From the NCBI GenBank assembly GCA_009667805.1, contig CM019067.1, positions 244,067,721 through 244,131,720 of the forward strand: a stretch of DNA of 64,000 nucleotides, in the 5' to 3' direction. Shown here piece by piece: positions 32,701-42,527 of the stretch. Source of the DNA: Leptobrachium leishanense (Eukaryota > Chordata > Amphibia > Anura > Megophryidae). How positions within the stretch are numbered: position 1 is the stretch's first letter; the number at the start of each line of letters is the position of its first letter. Both the position numbers and the translations under genes were made by a program. The notes under the pieces are model-generated. The model saw nothing but the letters and a program-made list of their open reading frames with translations. It did not search any database and was not told where the DNA came from.

Positions 32701-32765
32701 TGTTATTGAGGCGCCTTGCATTAGCAAGCATACATTTAATGGTGAATCCGCTGATGCAGAATCCG
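29736..32765 (-). mobile_element. CR1-type LINE, 5'-truncated
   Basis: The LINE reads right to left and ends at about 29736 in 8-bp tail units (ACTATGTA / TACATAGT), the kind of 3' end known for CR1. The endonuclease-RT frame is open over its whole length. The 5' end near 32765 is not sharp, and the upstream ORF1 is missing. Like other CR1 copies it shows no clear target duplication. Confidence 0.88.
29951..32731 (-). CDS. CR1-type ORF2: endonuclease and reverse transcriptase, intact frame
   Basis: The frame of 926 codons has no internal stop. The N-terminal half is an APE-type endonuclease with ITETWW, GDFNYPDINW and the catalytic SDHNMV. The RT half shows KAPGPDGIHPRVL, NNRPVSLTSV, YLDFVKAFDTV, GVPQGSVIGPILF and the catalytic FADDTKL. 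A C-terminal part follows with HLRGDLITLYKYIRG, common in CR1/Rex1-like elements. It would nick DNA and copy its RNA at the target. The start is given as the first methionine after the truncation, so the true N-terminus is probably lost. Intactness suggests a fairly recent insertion, but no promoter or ORF1 is present. Confidence 0.9.
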   Translation of the reverse strand: MLANARRLNNKMGELEVIAQTEQYDIIGITETWWDETHDWAVNLNGYTLFRRDRKHKKGGGVCLYVNQDLKPNITQLESDEGNVESLWVNISLGNKQGSQLLVGICYKPPNIDNDEKEQLLEQIRKATNHGSTLIIGDFNYPDINWDSGTSNSAKGIRFLNILNDTFMSQLVETPTREDNCLDLVITNNVALFSNINVKEQLGNSDHNMVTFEINSKKHIHKGHAKTCNFKKANFIKIKEALNVIDWQKLFHGKNTEDKWTIFKLTIEKYTSQYIPLVNKYKRNRLKPMWLSRKVTKEIKNKKKAFKAFKYDKSEASYKAYRAANKACKKWIRWAKLENEKEIAKESKTNPKRFFRYINSKKPKSENVGSLKSESGVLLTEDQDKAEILNDYFSSVFIKEKPITGDMKFINKNLLLQSDWLTQDKVLQKLNNVNVNKAPGPDGIHPRVLRELCVEICKPLFLIFRDSFLSGIVPEDWRKADVVPIFKKGLKFVPGNNRPVSLTSVAGKVFEGLLRDNIQEFIGRYNVIGKNQHGFMKHRSCQTNLITFYEEVSRSIDQGVAVDVIYLDFVKAFDTVPQKRLLFKLRKIGLDENTCSWIENWLKDRVQRVDINGTFSRWTPVVSGVPQGSVIGPILFNLFINDLEIGIESHVSVFADDTKLGKVIQCEQDVTSLQRDLDRLGDWALKWQMKFNLDKCKVMHFGVKNTQVIYTLNGTELGKSKQEKDLGIIIDFKLSNNVQCQTAATKASKVSACIKRGVHSRDENIILPLYKSMVRTHLEYAEQFWAPVLKKDIIALEKVQRRATKLIRGMEGLSYEERLTSLNLFSLEKRHLRGDLITLYKYIRGHYQPLSDNLFINRSIHRTRGHPFRLEERKFSLKHRKGYFTVRTIKLWNSLPVEVVGSESVQTFKKRLDDFLQTQNINGYDI

Positions 32766-33504
32766 TTAACACCAGGTTAAGAAAGTTAAAAAAAATCACA
32801 TACTTACCCTGTGTCCCACGGCGAGGACCGTGGCTCCGGTCGCCTCCTCTAGCCGGCAGGAGCAGGGAAAGACAGGGGGAAAAAGTCCCCCCGTCTCTCC
32901 CTGCGTATCCCTACGCGATGCGAGATCCGGCCGGTCACGTGACCGGCAGAGAGGAACTCAATGAAGTCCTATGGACTCCAGTGAGTGGATGCTCGCGACT
33001 GCGCTCAGCGCTGCTGCGAGCATCCTGATTTTTAACGGGCGCTACAATGCAGGCAGCATTTTTTTTGCTCCTGCATTGTAATCTGGCGTTAAAAAGCGGG
33101 CGCAAGGGGGAAAACTGTGGGCGCAGTTTTTCCTCCCTTGCGCCTGCGTTTTAACGCCCAGATTGTAATAGGGCCCTATGTGCGCCCATACTGACGTGGC
33201 TCCTGGCATCCGTCGCAGTGTTGTAATTCTGCGACGGGGCCGGCCACATGCTGTTACGCGCTCACGAATTGAGCATTTAACAGCGGCCGTGCTGTGGATG
33301 TCTAGAAAGTCTCTTCGTCAAAGTGCTAGGATGCGCGTTGACGGAGCTGCTAAGTGTGATCCTCCATAGGAGGATCGAGCCTTGCAGTACTGAGCGCACT
33401 AACTGCCCTCAGCGAGGTGGCCAGGCAGGTGTTGAGTGGAAGGAAGTCCACTCTGACGGACGTTCCTTCTGCTCTCCAATGACGCTCATCTGACCCCAGC
33501 CTAA

Positions 33505-35027
33505 ATTGTGTGCTGGTCCATATCTATCTATCTTTCTATCTACATTCCAGAGTAATGACACACTGCGGTCCCCATCATGTGCTATGCAGCATAACATGCA
33601 CTAATGAACCTTTCTAACTTTTAAAGCACACTCTTGTCTGACCTGGTTCCCTAGAACTTCTTTTTGCTGGTTTGCCCAATTGTCCCAGTATTGATTTTGA
33701 ATGTACTTTCACAAATCTTCTACTTAACTTCTTGTCTCAGTTCATCTCAATTTCCATCACTTTTCACTCCAATATCCTGTTTTGTCCACACTCTTTTCAT
33801 TATTCTGACTTTTTTTTTTACTTGACTTGCCTTTCTTTCTCTATGAAATGTTTTCATTATTTGTCGAGTCTGCCTGTAGGCAACCTAAGAGATACAGAGA
33901 TGTTCAAATTGATTCAAACAGTTCTTTATTATATAAATATAATGAAAAAACATCTAAAATGTGTTTACTCCAATCGTTCCTCCATCTTTATTGTAATGTT
34001 ATTTTCTGTGGATATTGTTTGTAAAATACTGTTCACAAAGTGCTGACTATTTTGAGATTTTGTTAAGCTGCATACTTCCTGGTTTTATTCTTAATCTTTT
34101 CTGCTGATGTATTAATATTTATAAATTTAAGATAAAAGGTGCTTTATTGCACTCTGCAGAGTATGGTTTTCATACTTTTGATATTAGAAATGTTAAGTAA
34201 AATCAGAGCTCAAATATGCACTATGTTCCCTGGTGTGGTTTAAACTGAAGTTCAGTGTGATCTGTTGAATGTCAGAATCTATTATTGACATGTAATACAT
34301 AGTTTGGCCACCTGGCCACATTGGCGCTGTTCTGGAGCTGTCAGAGATTCTATGAAAGCAAGCAGGAATGCTTCCTGTGTAAACAGAGGGGAGCAGGGAC
34401 AGGTGGAGGGGAAACAGGCAGGTTTAGGAGTGTAGGGACAGTGATACGGGTACAGGAAAAAAGTAGACAGGAATAGATTTGATGGGAAATGTTTAAAGTC
34501 ACGACAGTGACAACAGTGTAGAGGTGCAGGTTGGAGATTGTAAATACAGAAATAGGATAAGAAAAGGTTTAGGTTTGGGGTACAGAAGCATGTTTACAAA
34601 GGCAGCAATTGGTAAAGGAGTGCAGGGACAGATCTGGGAGTGCAGAGCTTGCATTTGGAGTGCAGAAATAGGTTCATTGATATAGTGACAGGTCTCTGGG
34701 TGCAGGGTCACTTCAAGGCCATCTTCAGGGGTACAGGGACAAGCTGGGGTGCAAGGCCAGCAATTGGAGTGCATGAAAAGGGTTTAGGGGTGCAATTTAA
34801 GGGTGGAGAGAAATAAATTAGGAAGGGAGCAGATTTGATATGAAAGATTTAAGGAAGCAAGGACAGAAACAGATTTATGGTGCTGGGACAGTGGTAGGCG
34901 TGGGTTTGACGGGGAAAAGTTACGGTTTCAAGAATGAGGTGTTATGAGGTGACAGTGTATACATGGAGGGACACATGTAATATTGCTCATTCAAGACTGG
35001 GTTGGAAACAGAAAAAGAGGGATTAGG
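33505..35027. other. intergenic DNA with a degenerate minisatellite
   Basis: No gene is recognised. From about 34380 to 34930 the sequence repeats loose copies of words such as AGTGCAGGGACAG and GGTGCAGGGTC with variable spacing, a decayed minisatellite. The rest is AT-rich and featureless. Confidence 0.5.
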
Positions 35028-35126
35028 ATAATTTATTTTATTTATTTATTTTATTTATAAAGGATTTTACCAGGAAGGATACATTGAGATTTCTCTCCTT
35101 TTCAAGTATGTCCTGGGTTCAAGAAC
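35028..35126 (-). repeat. SINE / L2-like tail, copy 3
   Basis: On the minus strand this reads CAGGACATACTTGAAAAGG, CTCAATGTATCCTTCCTGG, TAAAATCC and then AAATAAAT repeats. It is the same tail as at 1566 and 23800, without the tRNA-like head. Confidence 0.75.
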
Positions 35127-35632
35127 ATTGAGTGGTTACAGAAATACAAAATAGTAAAATGCAAGATATTAACACAAAAAAATAATGAGTGCATGGACAG
35201 AATTAGGTGGAGGAAACAGTGACCAGTAAAAGCAACAAATTACAGGCATGACCTTGTGAGTTTCACGAGTTAAAATAACGGATAGAAAATGTTGGTGGCG
35301 AGTAATGCATTATTCCGGCTAGTAGCGTTTAACACACATTTTTGAGCCCTAGTAAAATAATACAAAAATAATCTATTATAAATTGATAATCATAAACCTC
35401 ATATCAAAATCTACTAGGGGTTATCCAGTAGTTGCCATAGTATAGAATTATTGTGAACCTGGGAGAAAGTCGACTTTGTTGCATCCACGATAACTTTCTT
35501 TTATCCACTTCATAGAAATCATAGAACAGCAGTCTATTTCATTGATGGGTAGTTCCCTGACATTTTTTGAATTTTCCTATTTGGAACACTGAGGTTTATC
35601 GTGGGTGCAACTTCACTAAACAACTTCAGTGG
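35127..35632. other. intergenic DNA, no gene recognised
   Basis: Nothing recognisable was found before the hAT target duplication at 35633-35640. Confidence 0.5.
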
Positions 35633-36000
35633 GTGGATTATAGGGATGGGCTGTTCGGTTCGATCTGTTCGGAGTTCACATCGAACATCGGCTGTTTGGC
35701 TGTTCGCGGACTCTGAATATTTCCGCATGTTCGGTTCGAGTTCGCCCACAATGCACGACAATGGACCACAATGCACTTTTCCACTGGCCTGAAGCTTGTA
35801 ATTGGCTACAGCCTTGCACCTGACCACATGTTAGGTGCAAGACAGGTGCAAAACTATGCCAATCACAGTTTAGAGTCCTGATTGGGCAAATGTTGGCCTA
35901 TCATGGGCTCACAGAGCTAAGTCCCGCAGCACACTATATAAGGTTCACACAGCCCCCAGTACATGTTTTTTGAGAGGAGATTGTTCTGTTAGTGTGTCTT

Positions 36001-36530
36001 CTCAGTGCCAGCAGCTATTGGGGGGTCTCACTTCTACAAGATATCTGGGAATTGTTGTAATCTGTGTGTTTTCACTGCCAGCAGCTATTGGGAGGGGGTC
36101 TCACTTCTACAAGATATCTGGGAATTGTAATCTGTGTCTTGTCACTGCCACCCATGAGGGGGTCTCACTGATTTATAGGAGATTCCTGGGAATTGTAATC
36201 TGTGTCTTGTCACTGCCACCCATCAGAGGGTCTCACTGATTTATAGGAGGTTCCTGGGAATTGTAATTTGTGTTTTGTCACTCCCACCCATCAGTGGGTC
36301 TCACTGATATAAAGGAGGTTCCTGGGAATTGTAATTTGTGTCTTGTCACTGCCACCCATCAGGGGATCTCACTGATTTATAGGAGGTTCCTGGGAATTGT
36401 AATTTGTGTCTTGTCACTGCCACCCATCAGGGGATGTCACTGATTTATAGGAGGTTCCGGGGGAATTGTAATCTGTGTCTTCTCACTGCCAGCTATCAGG
36501 GGGTCCCACATACTTCTAGCAGATATCTGG
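36001..36530. repeat. eight-unit minisatellite in hAT element 1
   Basis: Units of 68-70 bp start near 36001, 36072, 36142, 36210, 36277, 36345, 36413 and 36482. Each holds CACTGCCACCCATCAGGGG or a variant, a CTCACTGATTTATAGGAGG segment and GGGAATTGTAATCTGTG. The first two and last units use a different CAGCTATTGG/TTCTACAAGATATC variant. Confidence 0.9.
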
Positions 36531-36659
36531 GGATTCCTCAAGGGAGGGTTTTGTGTCCCCAGAAACCCAAGGACTAGTACGTGGCTGGGAGGAGGTAGTG
36601 CACGATACGGTCATCCTAGGCGACCAGGAACACTCGGAAGCTAATGCCACCTCCAACCT

Positions 36660-37334
36660 ATGCTGCATGGGCTCCCTTATCCTGCAAAGCCTGCTAGCGA
36701 CCCCAGGATTCGTGCTATCAAGGAAAGGGATCATTATTGGTTGGCAACCCTTCTTGATCCACGATACAAGGGTAAAGTTGCAGAGCTCATCCTGCCCGCA
36801 CAGAGGAAGCACAGGATGAAACAACTTGAGGACGCTCTAAAGTGACACTTGTGTAACACCCTTCCAGGCACTGGTAGGTTACCAAGTGATGACACAGGTG
36901 TTTCTGAGGCTGTGGATGATCAGAGGAAGAGCAGTGAAGGCCGGGGCCGCTTGACTGATGCCTTTTTAATTTTTTTTAGTCCACGACGCCCATGGATGTC
37001 AAATGTAGGCACCCATTGCCAGCGTCTTCACCGTATGGTGCAGGACTACCTAGGAGCAAGGGCAGACCTGGATACCTTTACAGCAGATGATGCACTGGCT
37101 TACTGGGTGTTGAGATTGGATCACTGGCCAGAATTTAGCCAATATGCTATGCAGCTACTAGGTTGCCCTTCATCCAGCATGCTTTCTGAAAGGACGTTCA
37201 GTGCCGCTGGAGGTTTTGTCACAGACAAAAAAGTGCGTCTGTCCACCGACTCTGTTGACCGACTGACATTTATAAAAATGAATCAGTCCTGGATCAGCAG
37301 CTATCAATCCCCTGATGCTGACGTAACTGAATAG
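36660..37334 (+). pseudogene. hAT transposase, C-terminal part with hATC dimerisation domain
   Basis: One frame, with a single TAA near 36843, shows the core segment IKERDHYWLATLLDPRYKGK (about 36696-36755). The hATC region follows: YWVLRLDHWPEFSQYAMQLL, CPSSSMLSERTFSAAGGF, KKVRLSTDSVDRLTFIKMN (about 37098-37288). This is the conserved dimerisation part of ZBED-like hAT transposases. The BED finger and the front of the catalytic domain are absent; the upstream space holds the minisatellite instead. It is a remnant, not a working enzyme. Confidence 0.9.
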
Positions 37335-37363
37335 ATCGGGGATCTCTTCTGCATTACCAAAAC

Positions 37364-37735
37364 CTCCACCCCTGCACTCTTCCACAATACCTCAGAGGGG
37401 TTACGTTGTGAAGGCACTAGCTGGCACCAAAGGCCTAATATTTGGGTGCACTGCCACTGACGCCTATACCAGATTCATATAATTTTAATATTGGACCACA
37501 GGGTCCAACCCTGCACTCTTCCACAATACCACAGAGGGGTTACTTATGTGTGAAGGCACTTGCTGCCACCAAAGGCACAATATTTGGGTGCACTGCCACT
37601 GACGCCTGTACCAGATTCATATAATTTTAATATTGGACCGCAGGGTCCAACCCTGCACTCTTCCACAATACCACAGAGGGGTTACGGTGTGACAGCACTG
37701 TTGCCGACACTAAAGGCCCAATTTTAAAGCACCTA
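37364..37735. repeat. 141-bp tandem repeat after the hAT transposase
   Basis: About two and a half units start near 37364, 37505 and 37647. Shared words are CCCTGCACTCTTCCACAATA, CAGAGGGGTTAC, TTTGGGTGCACTGCCACTGA and TATAATTTTAATATTGGACC. Confidence 0.88.
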
Positions 37736-38308
37736 TTGTTACTTTCATCCAAAGCCTGCATAAGTTTCACCATAATTTAGCCAAAAAATCACTAAACTTG
37801 TTCTGTGTATCCTAAAATGTCTCCTCTTTTCATACAGACTGCCGCGCAAGCAGTTGTTTATGAATAGATTAAAGGAAAACCGTTTACCGTCATTTGAAAC
37901 GTCATTTTTTTGTTTTAAAATGTTTCTATACATCCTACAAATCCGCCACTTCACGGGCAGGATATGGGGACATCCTAGGCACGATATTTGAAGGAATTTT
38001 TCGTTTTTATTCTTAACCTTTATTTCATGGAAAACTCACTGTTCCTTTAAAAATGTTTTTTTTAAAACTTTTTGTCCTTGTTTCCTGTCGCCCAGGGCAC
38101 TACCCGGACCCCGTACACCTTTTATGGCAAATATCTTGCATATATGCCCTCTTGGAGGGCACTCTAAAAATCGAACTTTCGAGTCCCATTGACTTGCATT
38201 GAGTTCGGCTCGTGTTCGAGTTCGAACTCGAACTTTTGAAATTATTCGAGTTCGAATGCGAACCGAACACGGGGGAGTTCAGCTCATCACTAGTGGATTA
38301 CCCCTTAC

Positions 38309-39390
38309 TAGACATGTGCATTCGTTTTAGTACTAAAACGATTTAGTCTGAATTTTGGGATAATTTAGTTTTCATATGACTCAAGAGAAACGAAACTGCT
38401 CAGTACAAAAAAACGAAAGAAACTAAAATAAAATGCACTACATTTTAGTTTCAGTCCTTTTTGTGATATTGCATTGATGAGTGAAGGAGACCAGCAATGA
38501 AGAGCGCAACATCGCAACATCCGAAGTTCTGCACCCTCCACATGCCAATGCAGTAGGAAGTTCTATACAGAGAGGGGCATTAATTAATGCAGGAGGATGT
38601 TCTGTACATTATACAGATAGGGGTATTAATGCAGGAGGATGTTATATACATTATACAGAGAAAGGTATAAATTGAGGAGGATGTTCTATACAGAGAGGGA
38701 CATTAATTAATTCAGGAGGATGTTCTATACTTATACAGAGAGGGGTATTAATGCAGGAGGATGTTATATATATTATACAGAGAAAGGTATAAATTGAGGA
38801 GGATGTTCTATACAGAGAGGGACATTAATTAATTCAGGAGGATGTTCTATATATTATACAGAGAGGGGTATTAATTAATGCAGGAGGATGTTCTAAACAT
38901 TATACAGAGAGGAGCCTTTTTTTTTAGCCCTTTAAATCCAGTGGCTGTGAGCACTGAGATCGGCTGCTTGTTACATTATCTCTCAGTACAATGTATCAGG
39001 CTCAGCTGTTACAGTAACTGACTGTAACAGCGCTCAGAGTTTCAGTAAAACAAGGAAATAATATTCTTCTAATCTCTTATATATAAAAATATTATTTACT
39101 AGTTTTACTGAAACTCTGAGCGCTGTGATGAGCAGCAGTCAGTTACTGTAACAGCTTTGCCTGACACGGGGCAGTATTACAATGTTGGCGCTAACTTAAC
39201 CAGAGCTGTTGTAAACTGAAAACCTCCATAGGCGCCACTGCAATAGTAATTGTATCCACTGATTTTCGGATGAAAGAAATTAGTTTTCATACTAAAGAAC
39301 TGAAAACGAATTTCTTTAGCAACTAAATAAATTGCATTTTAGGACTAATCCATTAGTTCAAAACGAAATTTTGTGCTGTGCACATGTCTA
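38309..39390. mobile_element. hAT element 2, non-autonomous
   Basis: The ends TAGACATGTGCATTCGTTTT and the complement of TAGACATGTGCACAGCAC are flanked by a perfect 8-bp duplication CCCCTTAC (38301-38308 and 39391-39398). At 1082 bp it has no transposase. It holds a tandem array (38530-38920) and a large hairpin whose arms lie at 39028-39051 and 39102-39125 (AGCGCTCAGAGTTTCAGTAA and its complement). Confidence 0.9.
38530..38920. repeat. irregular tandem array in hAT element 2
   Basis: About nine variants of GCAGGAGGATGTTCTATACA, TTATACAGAGAGGGG and ATTAATTAATGC are arranged with 35-60 bp spacing. Larger blocks of about 125 bp are duplicated (38635-38760 and 38760-38880). Confidence 0.85.
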
Positions 39391-39398
39391 CCCCTTAC

Positions 39399-40406
39399 TT
39401 TCTAGTGAGTATATTTGGAATTCTTATATTAATAGTTTTAATTTATAAGTAGCAAACTTAGAAATACTTAAAATTCAAAAGCAAAGAAATAAATGTAAAA
39501 ATATTACAAATTCCGTACATACTATTGTTTGATGAGTGAGCAATCATAGGGTTTAATGGATAAAACGTGTCCTTACATATTCAAACGTGTTTGCTAAAAC
39601 ATATTAATGACAGTGCATATTGCATACAATAATTACAAAATGCTGATGTTTACTTACATTTGAAGTTTACTCTATTTCATCATAATGATAATATTTTACT
39701 TACTGAAAAAGAGGATATTGTGGTCAACCACTGTATCAGCAAATGGGATTAATATGACATCTAATGCCGGGAAACACACTGCGTTCAACGCAGCAAAGCT
39801 TATTTCAGCACGTACTGTACGTCAACGCAAACTGTTTGTTCGTGGTTTTTACATCTGTTTATCTTAGACAGTGACACTTTCGTAAGAGAAAATTGTTTTT
39901 GGAATGTAAATATTAAAACATATAGAAATACACAGCTATATTTTATATTAGTTGAATGCGATGTTTAGCTTTATAATGTTTTTAGTGATGCTGTGAAATC
40001 ACAGTTCAATGTTAGTATTAAACTGTCATTGATAATGTGTTACGGAAACAATTTCAAACTTTCTTCATTTTAAGGCCATATTGCAAACGGTATGGCATGC
40101 TGGGACTCTCAGGATTCCTAAGTCTAAGGGAGCATTGGACTTTTTTTGATATCTATGATATAATTATACATGGCAGTCTTTGTCAGTTTGATTTACTGCA
40201 TGCAAATGACCTTCAGAACATTAAGAACTTTAATCCCACTTAAGAAGTAATTATATATATATACTGTATATAAAATTATATATGAGTGTATCTGCCGCAA
40301 GGCAAACTAGGGGCAGCAGAATTCAGAGGGTGCCAAAAAATGCTTCCCCGAATACCCGCACTGCCACAATCGGGAAAAAATTGCCGCCCCACACCTAGTA
40401 ATGCGA
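39399..40406. other. AT-rich intergenic DNA, no gene recognised
   Basis: Short frames only. A small AT/GT repeat lies at about 40248-40290. Nothing else was recognised. Confidence 0.5.
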
Positions 40407-40539
40407 CCAGGATCCAGTGGCGTCACTAGGGTTGGTGTCACCCGGTGCGGTAACTTATGGTGTCAACGGGGTTGACGGGGGTTTTTTTTTAACTACTCTT
40501 ACTCATAAATCAGTACTCCCATATAACACTGAATGCTCA

Positions 40540-41350
40540 TAATACACGGCGCACATTGCTATGAAGTGTATTGCTGTGGAGCTCTGCGATATGCTCACAC
40601 ACAAATTTTGGCGAACTGCCAGCAACTACGGTGCCTGTTCGGCAGCAGTGAAAGTCCCCATAGAGAAGTAATGGTTAATCTGTTCAGAGAACACCGAACA
40701 GCAGAGAAATGCCCTGATGTTCAGTGGTTTCATTCGACAGGTTTATTCAAACGAACACCATCAGGGCTATTCAGAGAGAGGTGAAAACCTTGAGAATTGC
40801 CAGGAGAATGAACAAACTAGACCAAATAGCCAATTTGGAAAGTGAGATAAATGGGAGAATTTTTCTGGTTTGGCTATTTTGACCTCAAATTTTCAATTCT
40901 CCAGTCATTCTCAAGGTTTTCACCTCTGTCTAAATAACCCTGCATAGGTTTCAATGTTAAAAATATTCCCATTTTTACCCAATATCTAATAAAACGTTTA
41001 TTCCTTTAATCGGTAGTAAAAAGTCTCTTTATTTATTGATTTTGTTCTTAGTATCTATTAGGCATTTTTAAAAAATATATATATTTTTTCTTTCTAATAG
41101 CTTTTTTTTCTGTAACAGACCTTTTTATTATCATTCATAGGTTCTTATATGTTAATTCCAGACATTTTCATTCAGTAGTTTTTTTAAAACAGCGGGTGAC
41201 AGGTTTGCGGCAGCATTTGGTGGCTGATTCCCTTCACTTCAGGGACCCTGCGGTGAATTCACCAGGGAAATTAGATTCCCCAAAGTGCGAGGAACAACAG
41301 AACACGGAAATGTCTGCGTCATTTAGGTGCTCTGTGAATATCCCCTTTAG
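40540..41350. repeat. long CAGGGTTATTC-family remnant (copy F3)
   Basis: It shares blocks with 59687-60587: CCCCATAGAGAAGTAATGGTTA, CATTCGACAGG, AAAAATATTCCC, AAAAAGTCTCTTTATTTAT and the GGACCCTGCGGTGAATTCACC palindrome. Ends are not clear, and MITE copy 2 lies inside. Confidence 0.65.
40762..40942. mobile_element. palindromic MITE, copy 2
   Basis: This 181-bp copy starts CAGGGCTATTCAGAGAGAGG and ends in the complement. It is flanked by CAT (40759-40761, 40943-40945). The central TCCCATTTATCTCAC-type block in the minus sense matches copies 1 and 3. Confidence 0.85.
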
Positions 41351-41428
41351 TGGTGTTTTTTTTTGCTGCCCCCTAGAAAGTGCCATCTTAGGCCTTGCCT
41401 ACCCAGGACATACTTGAAACAGGACATA

Positions 41429-42527
41429 CAGTTGTGTTTAAAATTATTCAACCCCCAATGCTGTAAAGGGTTTTAGGGAATTTAGTGTACATTTGTAATT
41501 GTATTCAGAATGAAATCCTACAAGGACTTTTTAAAGAACCATATGCAACTAAAATTACATCAATTGGTTTTGTAATACAGTAGTAAATGTTTCTTTTGTG
41601 AATTCTTCATTGACACAATTATTCAACCCCTTAAAGACTACCACTCTGAAGAACAGAGGTTCATTCAAGTGTTTTCAATCAGGTATTGAAAACACCTGTG
41701 GATGTCACGGAGCAGCAATAAAGCATAATAAGCACCAATTAGGCAGCTTTAAAATGACTGTGATACTCAGCTCCTTCTAGACATTTACTGGTGTGGTTAC
41801 AAACATGGTGAAGTCAAGAGAATGGTCCAGGAAGACAAGAGAAGAGGTGATTACTCTTCACAGGAAGGGCAATGGCTATAAGAAGATTGCAAAGATGTTA
41901 AACATACCAAGAGAGACCATAGAAAGCATTATTCGCAAATTCAAGGCAAAGGGCACTGTTGAAATGCTACCTGGTCGTGGCAGAAAGAAGATGCTGACGT
42001 TGGACCTTTCAACAGGACAATGATCCCAAGCATACCTCCAAGTCCACTAGAGCATGGTTGCAGATTAAAGGCTGGAACATTTTGGAGTGGCCATCGCAGT
42101 CACCTGACTTAAATCCGATTGAGAACCTCTGGTGGGACTTAAAGAAAGCAGTTGCAGTGCGCAAGCCTAAGAATGTGACTGAACTGGAGGCTTTTGCCCA
42201 TGACGAATGGGCGAAGATACCCGTAGATCGCTGCAAGACACTTGTGTCAAGCTATGCTTCACGTTTAAAAGCTGTTATAACTGTAAAAGGATGTTGTACT
42301 AAGTACTAAGATTGAATGTCACTTGGGGGTTGAATAAAACTGATAATGATGTGAGCACAGAAAAGACATTTGTGGTTATTTCATTATAAATGTTATGTTA
42401 TATTTGTCTGACCTACACGTGCCTCTTTGATTTAATTGTAAGCAAGATGACTGAATGATCAAAATCAATGTCAAACTGGCCAAAACACTCAATTTCAGTG
42501 GGGGTTGAATAATTTTGAACACAACTG
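41429..42527 (+). mobile_element. Tc1/mariner element, internally deleted copy
   Basis: The 1099-bp element has ends CAGTTGTGTTTAAAATTATT and its near complement, flanked by TA (41427-41428, 42528-42529). It matches the Tc1 at 50441-57870 (without its L1) except for one deletion of 474 bp corresponding to 51011-51484. Lengths agree exactly (1099 + 474 = 1573). The deletion has a GAC microhomology. Confidence 0.92.
41793..42309 (+). pseudogene. Tc1 transposase, deleted
   Basis: The N-terminal helix-turn-helix part (KSREWSRKTREEVITLHRKG ... IPRETIESIIRKFKAKG) runs to about 42000. The internal deletion removes the rest of the DNA-binding region and the first catalytic aspartate. Then [12 protein letters not shown] and [15 protein letters not shown] resume in another frame to about 42290. 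Only the last two catalytic acids remain, so the enzyme is dead. The element could still be moved by an intact relative. Confidence 0.9.

Larger units (their letters stand above)
29460..33176. mobile_element. TIR element B nested in A
   Basis: The left end GGGTCCTATTACACTCTG and the right end, complement of GGGCCCTATTACAATCTG, are flanked by TAT (29457-29459 and 33177-33179). A strong hairpin at 29546-29583 (CCAAACGCAAACGGGTT and its complement) lies near the left end. The TIR resembles element C at 47010-48636. No transposase is seen; the CR1 occupies the middle. Confidence 0.7.
29435..33501. mobile_element. outer TIR element A (PIF/Harbinger-like), expanded by nested insertions
   Basis: The left end GGCTGGCGTCAGACGAGC and the right end, complement of GGCTGGGGTCAGATGAGC, form terminal repeats flanked by TAA (29432-29434 and 33502-33504). 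Its own sequence is short: 29435-29459 and about 33180-33501. Everything between belongs to element B and the CR1 LINE. No transposase is visible. Confidence 0.78.
35641..38292 (+). mobile_element. hAT element 1 with transposase remnant
   Basis: The element begins TAGGGATGGGCTGTTCGG and ends with the complement of TAGTGATGAGCTGAAC. A perfect 8-bp duplication GTGGATTA (35633-35640 and 38293-38300) is the hAT signature. The ends are rich in TTCG/CGAA repeats (TTCGGTTCG, TTCGAGTTCGAACTCGAA). Inside are an 8-unit minisatellite, a transposase C-terminus and a second repeat array. Confidence 0.9.

Noticed and set aside
33672..34046. 124-codon plus-strand frame rich in phenylalanine and serine
   Set aside because: The composition follows from pyrimidine-rich sequence, and no family motif or splice context was seen.
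36001..36530. Regularly spaced repeats that might be mistaken for a CRISPR array
   Set aside because: The 68-70 bp units repeat along their whole length without unique spacers, and they lie inside a hAT element of a vertebrate genome.
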